The position numbers and the translations under genes were made by a program. From Spirosoma sp. SC4-14 (GTDB taxonomy: Bacteria; Bacteroidota; Bacteroidia; Cytophagales; Spirosomataceae), in the NCBI RefSeq assembly GCF_037201965.1, contig NZ_CP147518.1, forward strand, positions 867,001 to 931,000: a stretch of 64,000 nt of DNA, given 5' to 3'. The number at the start of each line of letters is the position of its first letter. Position 1 is the first letter of the stretch. Shown here one piece after another: positions 18,948 through 27,633 of this stretch. Below the pieces are notes generated by a model. That model worked only from the letters and a program-made list of their open reading frames with translations. It was not told the DNA's origin and did no database searches.

Positions 18948-20579
18948 ATGATTGTCAGGAATGTCGTAATTAGTTTTTTTGGGATAGTACTGAGTCTATA
19001 CCAGCCTGCTCGGGCACAGGTGTGGCAATGGTCGGTGCCAGTCCAATCGGTAAGCTCCCCCGAAACGAACGATCATCCGCAGGCGTTTTTGTGGATTCCC
19101 GACAACTGTCGCTATGTGCGGGGCGTTGTGGTCGGTCAGCAGAACATGCTCGAAGAAGGCATTTTTGAGCACCCCGACTTTCGCAAAACGATGACCAGAC
19201 TGGGTTTGGCCATCGTTTGGGTAACGCCCATGTTCAACCAGACCTTCGACTGGAACCCATCTCATTCCTCGAAAGGCGCTGGCGTCGAATTCAATGACAT
19301 GATGACCCGACTGGCCACCGTATCGGGCTATGCTGAACTGAAAATTGCGCCCGCCGTGCCGCTTGGGCATTCGGCCCTGGCCAGTTATCCCTGGAATTTT
19401 GCCGCCTGGAATCCCGGCCGAACGCTGGCCGTTATTTCCGTACATGGCGATGCCCCACTAACCAACCTGACCGGCAGTGGACGACCTAATCCCGATTGGG
19501 CCGGGCGTACCATCGACAGTGTGCCAGGGCTGATGGTTATGGGTGAATACGAATGGTGGGAAGATCGACTAAGTCCGGCTTTGGCTTACGTGGCGAAACA
19601 CCCTAAAACGCCGTTCAGTCTACTGGCCGATGCAGGTCGGGGTCACTTTGATAATTCCGATAGCATGGTCCGGTTTCTGACACTTTACATTGAAAAAGCC
19701 GCCCGCTATCGGTTGCCTGAATCGGTAGGGCAGCAAGATACTGTTGTGCTGAAACCCATTGACCCGCAAAAAGGCTGGCTGATGGATCGCTGGCGGAAGG
19801 ATAGCTTACCAATGGCAAAACCGGCCCCGTATGCCGCTTATACGGGCGATAAGCGCGTGGCTACCTGGTGTTTCGATCAAGAAATGGCCGAGGCCACCGA
19901 AGCCATTTACCGTCAGGCCCGAGGAAAGAAACCGCAACATCTGGGCTATATTCAGAAGGGCCAGTTGCTGAAACCGACGAAAGCGAACCTTAACTATCAA
20001 CTACAATTTCTGCCCGACGCTGACGGCATCAGGTTCCATCTGAAGAGCACATTTACCGATACATCGGGCATCCGGCCAACGACGGAACACGCGCACACGC
20101 CCATCTCCATCGACCGCATCTGTGGACCCGTTCGAAAGATAAATGACAGTACGTTTCAGATCAGCTTTTACCGAATAGGCTTTAGTAATCCCAAACGCTC
20201 GAACGACATCTGGTTATTAGCGTCGAATGATGGCGACCAAAGCTACAAAAGCATCGTTCAGCAGGCTGCTATGCGCTTCCCCATTGCCAATAAGGAAGGT
20301 CAACCACAAAGCATTACGTTTCCGGTTATTCAAAACCAGAAGGTGGGCCTAAAGTCGCTTCCGTTAACGGCCGTTTCGGATTCCCGATTGCCGATACACT
20401 ATTACGTAAAGGAGGGCCCGGCGGTGATTGACGGAAACCGAATCGTTTTTACGCCCATTCCACCCCGGAGCCAGATGCCCATGAAAGTAACCGTTGTCGC
20501 GTGGCAATACGGCACCAGCGTAGGGCAAAAGGTGCAGTCGGCGGCACCCGTTGAACGGACATTTTTTCTTGAATTATGA
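18948..20579 (+). CDS. Secreted alpha/beta-hydrolase-like protein of unknown specificity
   Basis: A 543-residue protein with signal peptide (FFGIVLSLYQPARAQ). Residues ~45-260 look like an alpha/beta hydrolase: RYVRGVVVGQQNMLEE, LGLAIVWVTPMF, the nucleophile elbow GHSALASYPW, VISVHGDAPL, and GRGHFDNSDSM as candidate His loop. The C-terminal ~200 residues are beta-rich (PQSITFPVIQNQKVGLKSLPLTAVS), similar to the Ig-like modules of the large lyase upstream. It sits between GH97 and lyase genes, so an esterase removing acyl groups from the polysaccharide is plausible, but that is inference. ATG at 18948 directly precedes the signal peptide. Confidence 0.65.
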   Translation: MIVRNVVISFFGIVLSLYQPARAQVWQWSVPVQSVSSPETNDHPQAFLWIPDNCRYVRGVVVGQQNMLEEGIFEHPDFRKTMTRLGLAIVWVTPMFNQTFDWNPSHSSKGAGVEFNDMMTRLATVSGYAELKIAPAVPLGHSALASYPWNFAAWNPGRTLAVISVHGDAPLTNLTGSGRPNPDWAGRTIDSVPGLMVMGEYEWWEDRLSPALAYVAKHPKTPFSLLADAGRGHFDNSDSMVRFLTLYIEKAARYRLPESVGQQDTVVLKPIDPQKGWLMDRWRKDSLPMAKPAPYAAYTGDKRVATWCFDQEMAEATEAIYRQARGKKPQHLGYIQKGQLLKPTKANLNYQLQFLPDADGIRFHLKSTFTDTSGIRPTTEHAHTPISIDRICGPVRKINDSTFQISFYRIGFSNPKRSNDIWLLASNDGDQSYKSIVQQAAMRFPIANKEGQPQSITFPVIQNQKVGLKSLPLTAVSDSRLPIHYYVKEGPAVIDGNRIVFTPIPPRSQMPMKVTVVAWQYGTSVGQKVQSAAPVERTFFLEL

Positions 20580-20641
20580 TACGGAATTGGAACTTAACAG
20601 CCCTGCCCTTCAGGGGATTTAGGGGTTAAAAAATAAGAATT

Positions 20642-22981
20642 ATGAAAAAGCTTACTCTTATCCTGTTCGGCCTGCTTTGTACAAACCTCGCTGTGCAGGC
20701 GCAAAAAGCTCACCCGTATCTGTTCTACACCCCACAGCGCACCGAACGGCTGAAAGAACGTATCAAAACCGACACCTTGCTGGCGAATCGCTGGAATGCC
20801 ATTCGGCAGCGGTGCGACAGGTGGCTGTCGGAGCCTAAAGGCGGGAATATGGAACAACTGGCGCTGGCCTACGCCATAACCGGCGATAAACGCTATGCGG
20901 ACCGAGCTAAGACGCTACTCAACGAGTTGGTGGGGCGTCCGTTCTGGGATGGTATGGATGACCGTAGTCCTCGCTGGAACGCCGGACTGGGAACCAGTCA
21001 TAATAACTGGGTAGCTTCGGTTACGTTCGATGCCATCTATAATTCGCTAACCAAAGACGAACGGAAAGATATTGCCGGTAAAATCGTCAAGCTGGGCATC
21101 GAGCCGTCAATTGCCGACTGGGTATCGAAGGACAAGCGCATTCAGTCGCTTAACAACATGGGGCATAACTGGTGGGCCGCCATCGTTTTTGAAGCGGGCG
21201 TGGCATCGCTGGCCGTCATGAACGAAGTACCGCAGGCCAGACAATGGGCCGCCGACATCATGCAGGACAGCCGTCAGTGGTTTGCCTTTGCGGGTAGCGT
21301 ACTCGAAAACAAACCATCCAATTTCGACCCTACCGGAGGCTTTTACGAAAGCGTCAGCTATGCGAACTATGGCGTATCGGAATACCTGCTGTTTCGTTTG
21401 GCATATACCAACGCACTGGGAGCGATCAAAATGCCTTACGATACGTTGCTGCAAAAAACAGTCGATTGGTTTATTCAGGCGTCATATCCACGCTCCATGG
21501 ATAAGCCCCTTATGTCGCTGAACTTTGGCGACAGCAACGATTTCGCCAACGGTGACCGACCGGCCAAATTGCTGATTGCGCTGGGCTTGGGGAAAGACGA
21601 TTACTACTGGTATTTACAGCACACAGCTCGCAACCAGTTTCGGGAGGATCTGGGCGTGAGTACGCCCATGGGGCTCTTGTACCATCCTGAAAATAAGCCC
21701 GTCCCCGCTTCGCCATCTTTACCCACATCGGCACTGTATGGAGCTATGGGGTGGGGGATGCTCCGCAATTCGTGGAAACCCGATGCTACGATGCTGGGCG
21801 TAAAATGCGGCTTTACCTGGAATCACGCACATGCCGATGCAGGTTCGTTTGTCCTCTATCATAAAGGCGAAAATCTGCTCATCGACGGCGGTGATGTTGG
21901 GTACGGTAACCCGGAATACAGCAGCTATTTCGTGACGAGCCGGGCGCACAACGTACTCATGTTCAATGGGACAGCGCAGGACCCGCGTGATCAGTACAGC
22001 GCTGTAAAGAATCCGGGTCATCTCTACAATCTGATCGATGGTGGTAATTTGAAGTACATTCTGGCTGATGCAACCGGACCGACCTCCCGCAACTTCCTGC
22101 GTAACTATCGCAACTTCCTCTGGATTGGCAACGTGATTCTGATTATCGACGACGTAAAAACGTACGACATCGGCACCTTCGATTACCTGCTGCATTATGA
22201 CGATAAAGCCACGAAACGCGGTCCCGATTTCGAAATTACCAAAGACAGTGCCGCTATCCTCTTCCGGCCGTTGTACCCCGAAATGCTTCCGCTGGGTTAT
22301 CCGCACGATTTGCCCGAAAAGATGAAATTTCGGACCGAGTACGGACTGAAAGATCGGACGACTAACGTTCAGATTCCCTACTATGTGCTGTCGCCACCCG
22401 AGAAGACCGACCGAATCAAGTTTGTTAATGCCATCCTGTTGCTCGACGAAACCAATCGGTCGATCCAGACTGCAACGGGGTCGTCGGGGGCCAGCGGAGC
22501 CGCCGGACGGAGCAATCTGCCCATCATCGAAAAATTTGAAGGTACCAATTACATCGGTGTACGGATCACCCAAAACGGTCAGGTCACGGAAGTGTATATC
22601 AATCTGCTGGCCGATGGGCGACTGATGCATCGCAATGCCAATAACATGATCAATGGCTGGGAGACCGACGCGTACCTTGCAGCAGTAACCTTTCCTGAAC
22701 ATGCAGACCGACAGGACCCGACCCAACTGAACTCAATATTCATCAGTAATGGCAGTTACCTACGCCGGAATGGGAAACCACTGCTAAGCTCACTCTCCAA
22801 AGTGTTTATGTACGCAGCAAAATCAGGTAATCAACTGGATGTTCAGCTACAGGGGCAACCGTTGATCGAAGCATCACTGGGTTTTGACAAGGTGAACAAG
22901 TTGATGGTCAATAACAAACCGGTCTCTGTGCGATATAACTCCGACAAGTTGCTGCGGATCGAGGTCGATGAAACGAAATAA
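20642..22981 (+). CDS. Heparinase II/III family polysaccharide lyase
   Basis: A 779-residue secreted protein (MKKLTLILFGLLCTNLAVQAQ). The N-terminal alpha/alpha-toroid (HPYLFYTPQRTERLKERI, LALAYAITGDKRYADRAK, NNWVASVTFDAIYNSL, NNMGHNWWAAIVFEAGVASLAVM) is followed at ~residue 390 by the heparinase II/III beta-sandwich (FTWNHAHADAGSFVLYHKGE, LLIDGGDVGYG, SRAHNVLMFNG). The HAHAD segment supplies active-site and metal-contact residues in this fold. It should cleave uronic-acid linkages by beta-elimination, giving unsaturated ends that suit the GH88 two genes downstream. Candidate families are PL15/PL17/PL21-like; sequence alone does not settle the substrate. Confidence 0.85.
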   Translation: MKKLTLILFGLLCTNLAVQAQKAHPYLFYTPQRTERLKERIKTDTLLANRWNAIRQRCDRWLSEPKGGNMEQLALAYAITGDKRYADRAKTLLNELVGRPFWDGMDDRSPRWNAGLGTSHNNWVASVTFDAIYNSLTKDERKDIAGKIVKLGIEPSIADWVSKDKRIQSLNNMGHNWWAAIVFEAGVASLAVMNEVPQARQWAADIMQDSRQWFAFAGSVLENKPSNFDPTGGFYESVSYANYGVSEYLLFRLAYTNALGAIKMPYDTLLQKTVDWFIQASYPRSMDKPLMSLNFGDSNDFANGDRPAKLLIALGLGKDDYYWYLQHTARNQFREDLGVSTPMGLLYHPENKPVPASPSLPTSALYGAMGWGMLRNSWKPDATMLGVKCGFTWNHAHADAGSFVLYHKGENLLIDGGDVGYGNPEYSSYFVTSRAHNVLMFNGTAQDPRDQYSAVKNPGHLYNLIDGGNLKYILADATGPTSRNFLRNYRNFLWIGNVILIIDDVKTYDIGTFDYLLHYDDKATKRGPDFEITKDSAAILFRPLYPEMLPLGYPHDLPEKMKFRTEYGLKDRTTNVQIPYYVLSPPEKTDRIKFVNAILLLDETNRSIQTATGSSGASGAAGRSNLPIIEKFEGTNYIGVRITQNGQVTEVYINLLADGRLMHRNANNMINGWETDAYLAAVTFPEHADRQDPTQLNSIFISNGSYLRRNGKPLLSSLSKVFMYAAKSGNQLDVQLQGQPLIEASLGFDKVNKLMVNNKPVSVRYNSDKLLRIEVDETK

Positions 22982-22992
22982 TGATGTTGTTT

Positions 22993-23060
22993 TTCGACAG
23001 GATTTACAGGATTATCAGGATTGAATCAAAACAATCCAATCCTGATAATCCTGTCAGAAT
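22993..23060 (+). repeat. Dispersed CAGGATT hairpin repeat, copy A
   Basis: A unit rich in CAGGATT runs: its first 30 bases (22993-23022) are identical to those of copy B at 24975. An 18-base arm (23006-23023) pairs perfectly with 23037-23054, leaving a 13-base loop, and a run of T follows. It sits directly between the stop codon of the lyase and the start of the second GH97, so it may act as an intercistronic processing or attenuation hairpin. Confidence 0.8.
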
Positions 23061-23070
23061 TTTTTGCTAC

Positions 23071-24969
23071 ATGAAACACGTTAGCTTACTGATTTTCTCC
23101 ATTTTATTTTTTCAGGTTGCCTTCAGTCAACCGATAGAACATCGCTTGCAATCGCCGGATGGTAAGCTGGAAGTCGTTTTCACGCATAAGGAAATCAGTC
23201 CGGGCAAACGGCAGATGACCTACCGTGTCGATTATCTGAAAAACCCGGTGATTCTCGAATCGGGTTTAGGCGTACAGATCGACAACCATGTATTCGAGCA
23301 CGCGATGGCGCATACGGTTACCACACCACCCGGAACGCTGGGTGTAAACTGGTGTGATAATCTGGTCATCAAAAACGTGGTCCGGATGGCAAAAGACACG
23401 ACCTGGAAACCGGTTTACGGCGAACGGAGCCTGATTCGGGACCACTACAATCAGCTTGAGATTCAACTACAGAAAGAAGACAGCCCCGACTATGAGCTTC
23501 ACGTGATTTTCAGGGCGTATGATTCAGGCATTGCTTTTCGGTATTTCTTCCCCGAACATCCTAAAGGATTGTACTACCGGGTGATGGCCGAAAACAGCGA
23601 GTTTACGCTGCCTGCCGAAACCAAAGCCTGGTATACCGCCTGGGCGCAGGGAGCGTATCAGAAGCTACCGTTAGCCGACTGGCCCGAAACATCGGAGCGG
23701 CCACTGACGCTTTCCTTACCGAATGGTCTCTATGCCAGTCTGGCCGAAGCTGAGTTGGCCGACTACGCCATGACCAAGTTCAAACTTTCGCCGAACAAAC
23801 CGAACACGGTCATTACATCCATGTACGAGAGTGCCGACCTGATGTCGGATGTGGGTACGCCATGGCGGGTGGTAATGGTGGCTGAACGACCGGGTAAGCT
23901 GCTCGAAAACAATGATATTCTGCTGAATCTTAATCCACCCGCAATTGCCAGCAATACCGACTGGATTAAGCCGGGAAAGATGATGCGGGAAGTGACGCTG
24001 ACGACCGAAGGGGCCATCTCGTGCATCGATTTTGCCGCAGCGCATAATCTGCAATACATTCTCTTCGACTGGAAATGGTATGGCCCGGCCTTTACGTTCC
24101 ATTCCGATGCCCGACAGGTGGTTGCGCCCATCGACATGCCGAAGGTCATTGCCTATGGTAATTCAAAAAACGTGGGCGTCATTCTGTATGTAAACCTACA
24201 GGCGCTCTACAAACAGATGGATGAGATTTTCCCACTTTACAAAAAATGGGGTGTTAAGGGCGTCAAGTTTGGGTTTGTCGAAGTGGGGTCGCACCGCTGG
24301 ATGACCTGGCTAACCGAAGCCAAACGTAAAGCGCTGGAAAATAATCTGATGGTCAACATCCATGATGAATACCGCCCAACGGGTACCAGCCGAACCTATC
24401 CAAACGTGATGACGCAGGAAGGCATTCGTGGTAATGAAGAATTCCCGGATGCGACGCACAACACAATTCTGCCCTTTACGCGTTACCTGGCCGGTGCGGG
24501 AGATTACACCATTTGCTATTATGACAAGCGGCTGAAAAATACCCACGCCCATCAACTGGCGATGAACGTCATCTCATATAGTCCCTTGCAGTCGGTGTTT
24601 TGGTATGACAAACCGTCGGCTTATGAGGGCGAACCCGAAATTGAGTTTTTCGCCAAGGTGCCAACCGTTTGGGACGATACCAAAGTGATTCACGATGCCA
24701 TTGGTGAATACGTGACCATTGCCCGTCGGAGCGGCAACGACTGGTTTGTTGGCACTATTACCAACAACGACGGGCGCATACTGAAACTCCCGCTGGATTT
24801 TCTGCCGAAAGGTAAAACCTACACGGCCCATATCTATTCCGACGACCCGACAGTGCCGACGAAAACGCAGGTTCGGGTAACGGCCAAAACCGTGAAAGCC
24901 GGTCAGTTGCTGGATATGAATCTGTTACCCCGAGGTGGTCAGGCCATTTGGCTGACACCTGGGTTATAG
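23071..24969 (+). CDS. Glycoside hydrolase family 97 enzyme (second copy)
   Basis: About 632 residues starting at ATG 23071 (MKHVSLLIFSILFFQVAFSQ, a good signal peptide). The longer frame to 22981 only reads through the CAGGATT repeat and is not part of the protein. Domains follow GH97 order: N-terminal beta-sandwich (LQSPDGKLEVVFTHK, RDHYNQLEIQL), barrel (LFDWKWYGPAF, GVILYVNLQAL, WGVKGVKFGFVEV, NIHDEYRPTGTSRTYP, TQEGIRGNEEFPDATHN, LPFTRYLAGAGDYT, SPLQSVFWYDKP) and C-terminal beta domain. It is the longer paralogue of the first GH97 but clearly diverged, with Glu instead of Asp after KFGFV. Periplasmic alpha-glycosidase activity is expected. Confidence 0.92.
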   Translation: MKHVSLLIFSILFFQVAFSQPIEHRLQSPDGKLEVVFTHKEISPGKRQMTYRVDYLKNPVILESGLGVQIDNHVFEHAMAHTVTTPPGTLGVNWCDNLVIKNVVRMAKDTTWKPVYGERSLIRDHYNQLEIQLQKEDSPDYELHVIFRAYDSGIAFRYFFPEHPKGLYYRVMAENSEFTLPAETKAWYTAWAQGAYQKLPLADWPETSERPLTLSLPNGLYASLAEAELADYAMTKFKLSPNKPNTVITSMYESADLMSDVGTPWRVVMVAERPGKLLENNDILLNLNPPAIASNTDWIKPGKMMREVTLTTEGAISCIDFAAAHNLQYILFDWKWYGPAFTFHSDARQVVAPIDMPKVIAYGNSKNVGVILYVNLQALYKQMDEIFPLYKKWGVKGVKFGFVEVGSHRWMTWLTEAKRKALENNLMVNIHDEYRPTGTSRTYPNVMTQEGIRGNEEFPDATHNTILPFTRYLAGAGDYTICYYDKRLKNTHAHQLAMNVISYSPLQSVFWYDKPSAYEGEPEIEFFAKVPTVWDDTKVIHDAIGEYVTIARRSGNDWFVGTITNNDGRILKLPLDFLPKGKTYTAHIYSDDPTVPTKTQVRVTAKTVKAGQLLDMNLLPRGGQAIWLTPGL

Positions 24970-24974
24970 GTTCT

Positions 24975-25036
24975 TTCGACAGGATTTACAGGATTATCAG
25001 GATTATTTATGTTGATACAATCCTGTAAATCCTGTC
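24975..25036 (+). repeat. Dispersed CAGGATT hairpin repeat, copy B
   Basis: Shares its first 30 bases with copy A. Here the perfect 18-base stem is formed by the first half of the unit (24978-24995 with 25019-25036), whereas copy A pairs its second half. It lies between the second GH97 and the GH88 gene. Confidence 0.8.
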
Positions 25037-25059
25037 ATGAAAAAAATAATTCTGCCCTT

Positions 25060-26244
25060 ATGCGCTATCTCCTGATTCTATTACTGGCGTTTGTGCCAAA
25101 GCTTAACATTGATACTCAACTTGATTACTGTGTTGAGCAGGCCACCCAAACGGCTGCTTCGATTCCCGCTGCTCAACCTAATTTGCCCCGTAATGTTCTG
25201 AATAGCAAAGCCACCTGGAATTATGTCGGCTATAAAGACTGGACGAGTGGCTTTTGGCCCGGTACGTTGTGGTATGTCTATGAGTACACCAAAGATCCAA
25301 AATGGAAAGCGAAGGCTGATTCGTTCTCGCAGGAATTGACCCCACTAGCGTACCAGAAAGCCATTGACCACGATCTGGGTTTTCAAATGTATTGCAGTTT
25401 TGGGAATGGTTACCGGCTTACTGGAAATCCCGAATACAAAAAGATCCTGCTGGCTACTGCCGATACATTAGCGACCCTATTCAATCCAGAAGTGGGTACC
25501 ATCCTGTCGTGGCCGCGCCCGGTGCCGAACATGGAATGGCCGCAGCACAACACCATCATGGACAACATGATCAACCTCGAACTGCTGTTCTGGGCCTCGA
25601 AAAACGGAGGTAGTAAACGACTCTACGATATAGCCGTTTCGCACGCGACCACAACCATGAAGAATCACTTTCGCCCTGATTATACGTCATATCATGTCGT
25701 CGTGTACGACCGCGAAACCGGCAAAAAAATTAAGGGTGTTACCCATCAGGGCTATGCCGACAACTCGATGTGGGCGCGTGGCCAAAGCTGGGCCATTTAC
25801 GGCTACACCATGGTCTATCGGGAAACCAAAGACCCAACGTTTCTGGACTTTGCTCAGAAGGTTTCCGACGTGTATCTGGGACGTCTGCCGAAGGACTTGA
25901 TTCCATACTGGGATTTCAATGCTCCGGACATTCCAAATGCTCCCAGAGATGCATCCGCGGCAGCCATTACGGCTTCGGCCTTGCTGGAACTTTCAACGCT
26001 GATGAAAGACAAAACCAAAGCAGCTACGTATCGAACCAGGGCCGAACAAATGCTGGAGACCCTGTCTTCGTCCCAGTATCAGAGCCGCAACGTAAACAGC
26101 GCATTTTTGCTGCACAGCACCGGCCATAAACCGAACAACAGCGAAGTCGATGCGTCGATCAATTATGCCGATTACTATTATATCGAGGCTCTTCTGCGGT
26201 TGAAGAAAGTGAGAGTAGGGAAACGTGTGCAAGCTCCGCTATAG
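25060..26244 (+). CDS. Glycoside hydrolase family 88 unsaturated uronyl hydrolase
   Basis: About 394 residues from ATG 25060 (MRYLLILLLAFVPKLN, hydrophobic export signal); the longer frame from 25009 only reads through the repeat. GH88 alpha/alpha-barrel motifs are present: DWTSGFWPGTLWYVYEYT, the catalytic-Asp segments DHDLGFQMYCSFGNGYRLTG (~residue 103) and HNTIMDNMINLELLFWAS (~167), then HQGYADNSMWARGQSWAIYG and PRDASAAAITASALLEL. GH88 enzymes hydrate the unsaturated uronic residue left by polysaccharide lyases and release it as a keto-sugar. With the two lyase-type genes upstream this gives a complete depolymerisation chain for a uronic-acid glycan. Confidence 0.92.
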   Translation: MRYLLILLLAFVPKLNIDTQLDYCVEQATQTAASIPAAQPNLPRNVLNSKATWNYVGYKDWTSGFWPGTLWYVYEYTKDPKWKAKADSFSQELTPLAYQKAIDHDLGFQMYCSFGNGYRLTGNPEYKKILLATADTLATLFNPEVGTILSWPRPVPNMEWPQHNTIMDNMINLELLFWASKNGGSKRLYDIAVSHATTTMKNHFRPDYTSYHVVVYDRETGKKIKGVTHQGYADNSMWARGQSWAIYGYTMVYRETKDPTFLDFAQKVSDVYLGRLPKDLIPYWDFNAPDIPNAPRDASAAAITASALLELSTLMKDKTKAATYRTRAEQMLETLSSSQYQSRNVNSAFLLHSTGHKPNNSEVDASINYADYYYIEALLRLKKVRVGKRVQAPL

Positions 26245-26323
26245 CATATTCGTGGTATCTTAGGACAATAAAGTGATCATAAACGGGTATTTCCGAGGCA
26301 TTATGGACTCTTTACAAACTAGA

Positions 26324-26336
26324 AGCAACGGTTGCT
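26324..26336. promoter_or_regulatory. Small palindrome upstream of the sugar symporter gene
   Basis: AGCAAC-G-GTTGCT, centred about 40 bases before the symporter ATG. It could be half of an operator; it is short enough to arise by chance. Confidence 0.2.
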
Positions 26337-26370
26337 AACCAATACACCATCTTGATTTATTTTCCTGACC

Positions 26371-27633
26371 ATGCAGGCTACTGATACTTCCCGGCCAACG
26401 GCCTCAGCCCCCTTTACCGAAAAAAAATACCTCATTACGCTCGTATTCGTTACCTCGCTGTTTATGTTGTGGGGTATTGCCATTACAATGGGCGATGTGC
26501 TGAACCGCCATTTTCAGAACGTTTTGCACGTTTCCAAGTCGCAGTCGGGGCTGGTTCAGTTTTCTATTTTTGGCGCTTATGCAGTCATGGGTATTCCGGC
26601 CGGATTATTCATGAAGCGTTTTGGCTATAAAAACGGCGTCCTGCTCGGGCTAGGCTTATATGCCATTGGGGCCTTTCTGTTTGTTCCGGCCGCCAATGCC
26701 GAATCGTTTGGTTTTTTTCGGGCAGCTTTATTTGTGCTGGCCTGCGGACTGGCTACTCTCGAAACCGTTGCGCATCCGTTTGTGGCTGGACTGGGCGACC
26801 AGCGTACCAGCGACCAGCGAATCAACTTTGCTCAGTCGTTCAATGGGTTAGGGGCCGTTATCGGGCCATTGATTGGTGGCTACTTCATTCTGCGGTCTGG
26901 CCAGGAGCATTCCAACGATCTGGAGTCGGTCAAATTACTATATCAGGTTATCGGGGCGGTTATTCTGGCTATTGCCATTGCATTCGTGTTTGTGAAAGTG
27001 CCGCCTGTTCAGGATGCGCATAGCATTGACGCGGAGGCCGACGCCTATGCCGTTCCAACTACTGTTGAGAGTTTGCAACAGCCCAAAACACTTTTTCAGC
27101 ACCGTCATTTTGTGTGGGCTGTTGTGGCGCAGTTGTTCAATGTGGCCGCACAGGGTGGAACCTGGGCGTTTTTTATCAACTATGGTGTTGAGAAGATGGG
27201 TTTTGCAGCCGAAAAGGCTTCTTATTATTTTGCCTTGAGCATGGTCATGATGATGATTGGCCGGTTCGTTGGCACGTATCTGATGCGGTTTATTGCACCT
27301 AATAAACTGCTGGCAGGATTTGCGCTCGGCAGTATTGCCATGTGTTTGCTCATTACCCAAGGCTTCGGCTGGCCATCGTTTATTGCGTTGCTGATGCTCA
27401 ACTTTTTCTTCAGCATCATGTTCCCAACCATCTTTAGTCTGGGCCTGAAAGGGTTGGGAACACATACGCAACAGGCTTCGTCGTTTATTGTGATGGGCGT
27501 AGTGGGTGGTGCTCTTTTTCCGCCTGTTATGGGATTAGTGGCCGATAAGGATGTGGCCGCAGCCTACTACCTACCCATTATCTGCTACGTCATCATTTTT
27601 CTGTTTGGTGCAAAATTCTCCAAAATACGATGA
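26371..27633 (+). CDS. FucP-family MFS sugar:proton symporter
   Basis: A 420-residue membrane protein with 12 predicted helices. The first half is typical of the L-fucose permease (FHS) family: LVFVTSLFMLWGIAITMGDVLNRHFQ, VSKSQSGLVQFSIFGAYAVMGIPAGLFMKRFGYK, LETVAHPFVAGLGD, RINFAQSFNGLGAVIGPLIGGYFIL. It should bring monosaccharides or small sugars released by the cluster across the inner membrane with protons. FHS members take fucose, glucose, galactose or similar hexoses, so the name FucP does not prove fucose as substrate. Its stop overlaps the start of the following serine hydrolase by 4 bases (ATGA), so they are co-translated. Confidence 0.9.
   Translation: MQATDTSRPTASAPFTEKKYLITLVFVTSLFMLWGIAITMGDVLNRHFQNVLHVSKSQSGLVQFSIFGAYAVMGIPAGLFMKRFGYKNGVLLGLGLYAIGAFLFVPAANAESFGFFRAALFVLACGLATLETVAHPFVAGLGDQRTSDQRINFAQSFNGLGAVIGPLIGGYFILRSGQEHSNDLESVKLLYQVIGAVILAIAIAFVFVKVPPVQDAHSIDAEADAYAVPTTVESLQQPKTLFQHRHFVWAVVAQLFNVAAQGGTWAFFINYGVEKMGFAAEKASYYFALSMVMMMIGRFVGTYLMRFIAPNKLLAGFALGSIAMCLLITQGFGWPSFIALLMLNFFFSIMFPTIFSLGLKGLGTHTQQASSFIVMGVVGGALFPPVMGLVADKDVAAAYYLPIICYVIIFLFGAKFSKIR

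Noticed and set aside
21719..22726. 335-codon antisense frame opposite the heparinase gene
   Set aside because: The sense strand encodes a clear lyase with active-site motifs; the antisense product has none.
22981..23070. N-terminal extension of the second GH97
   Set aside because: It reads through the CAGGATT repeat, and the signal peptide begins at 23071.
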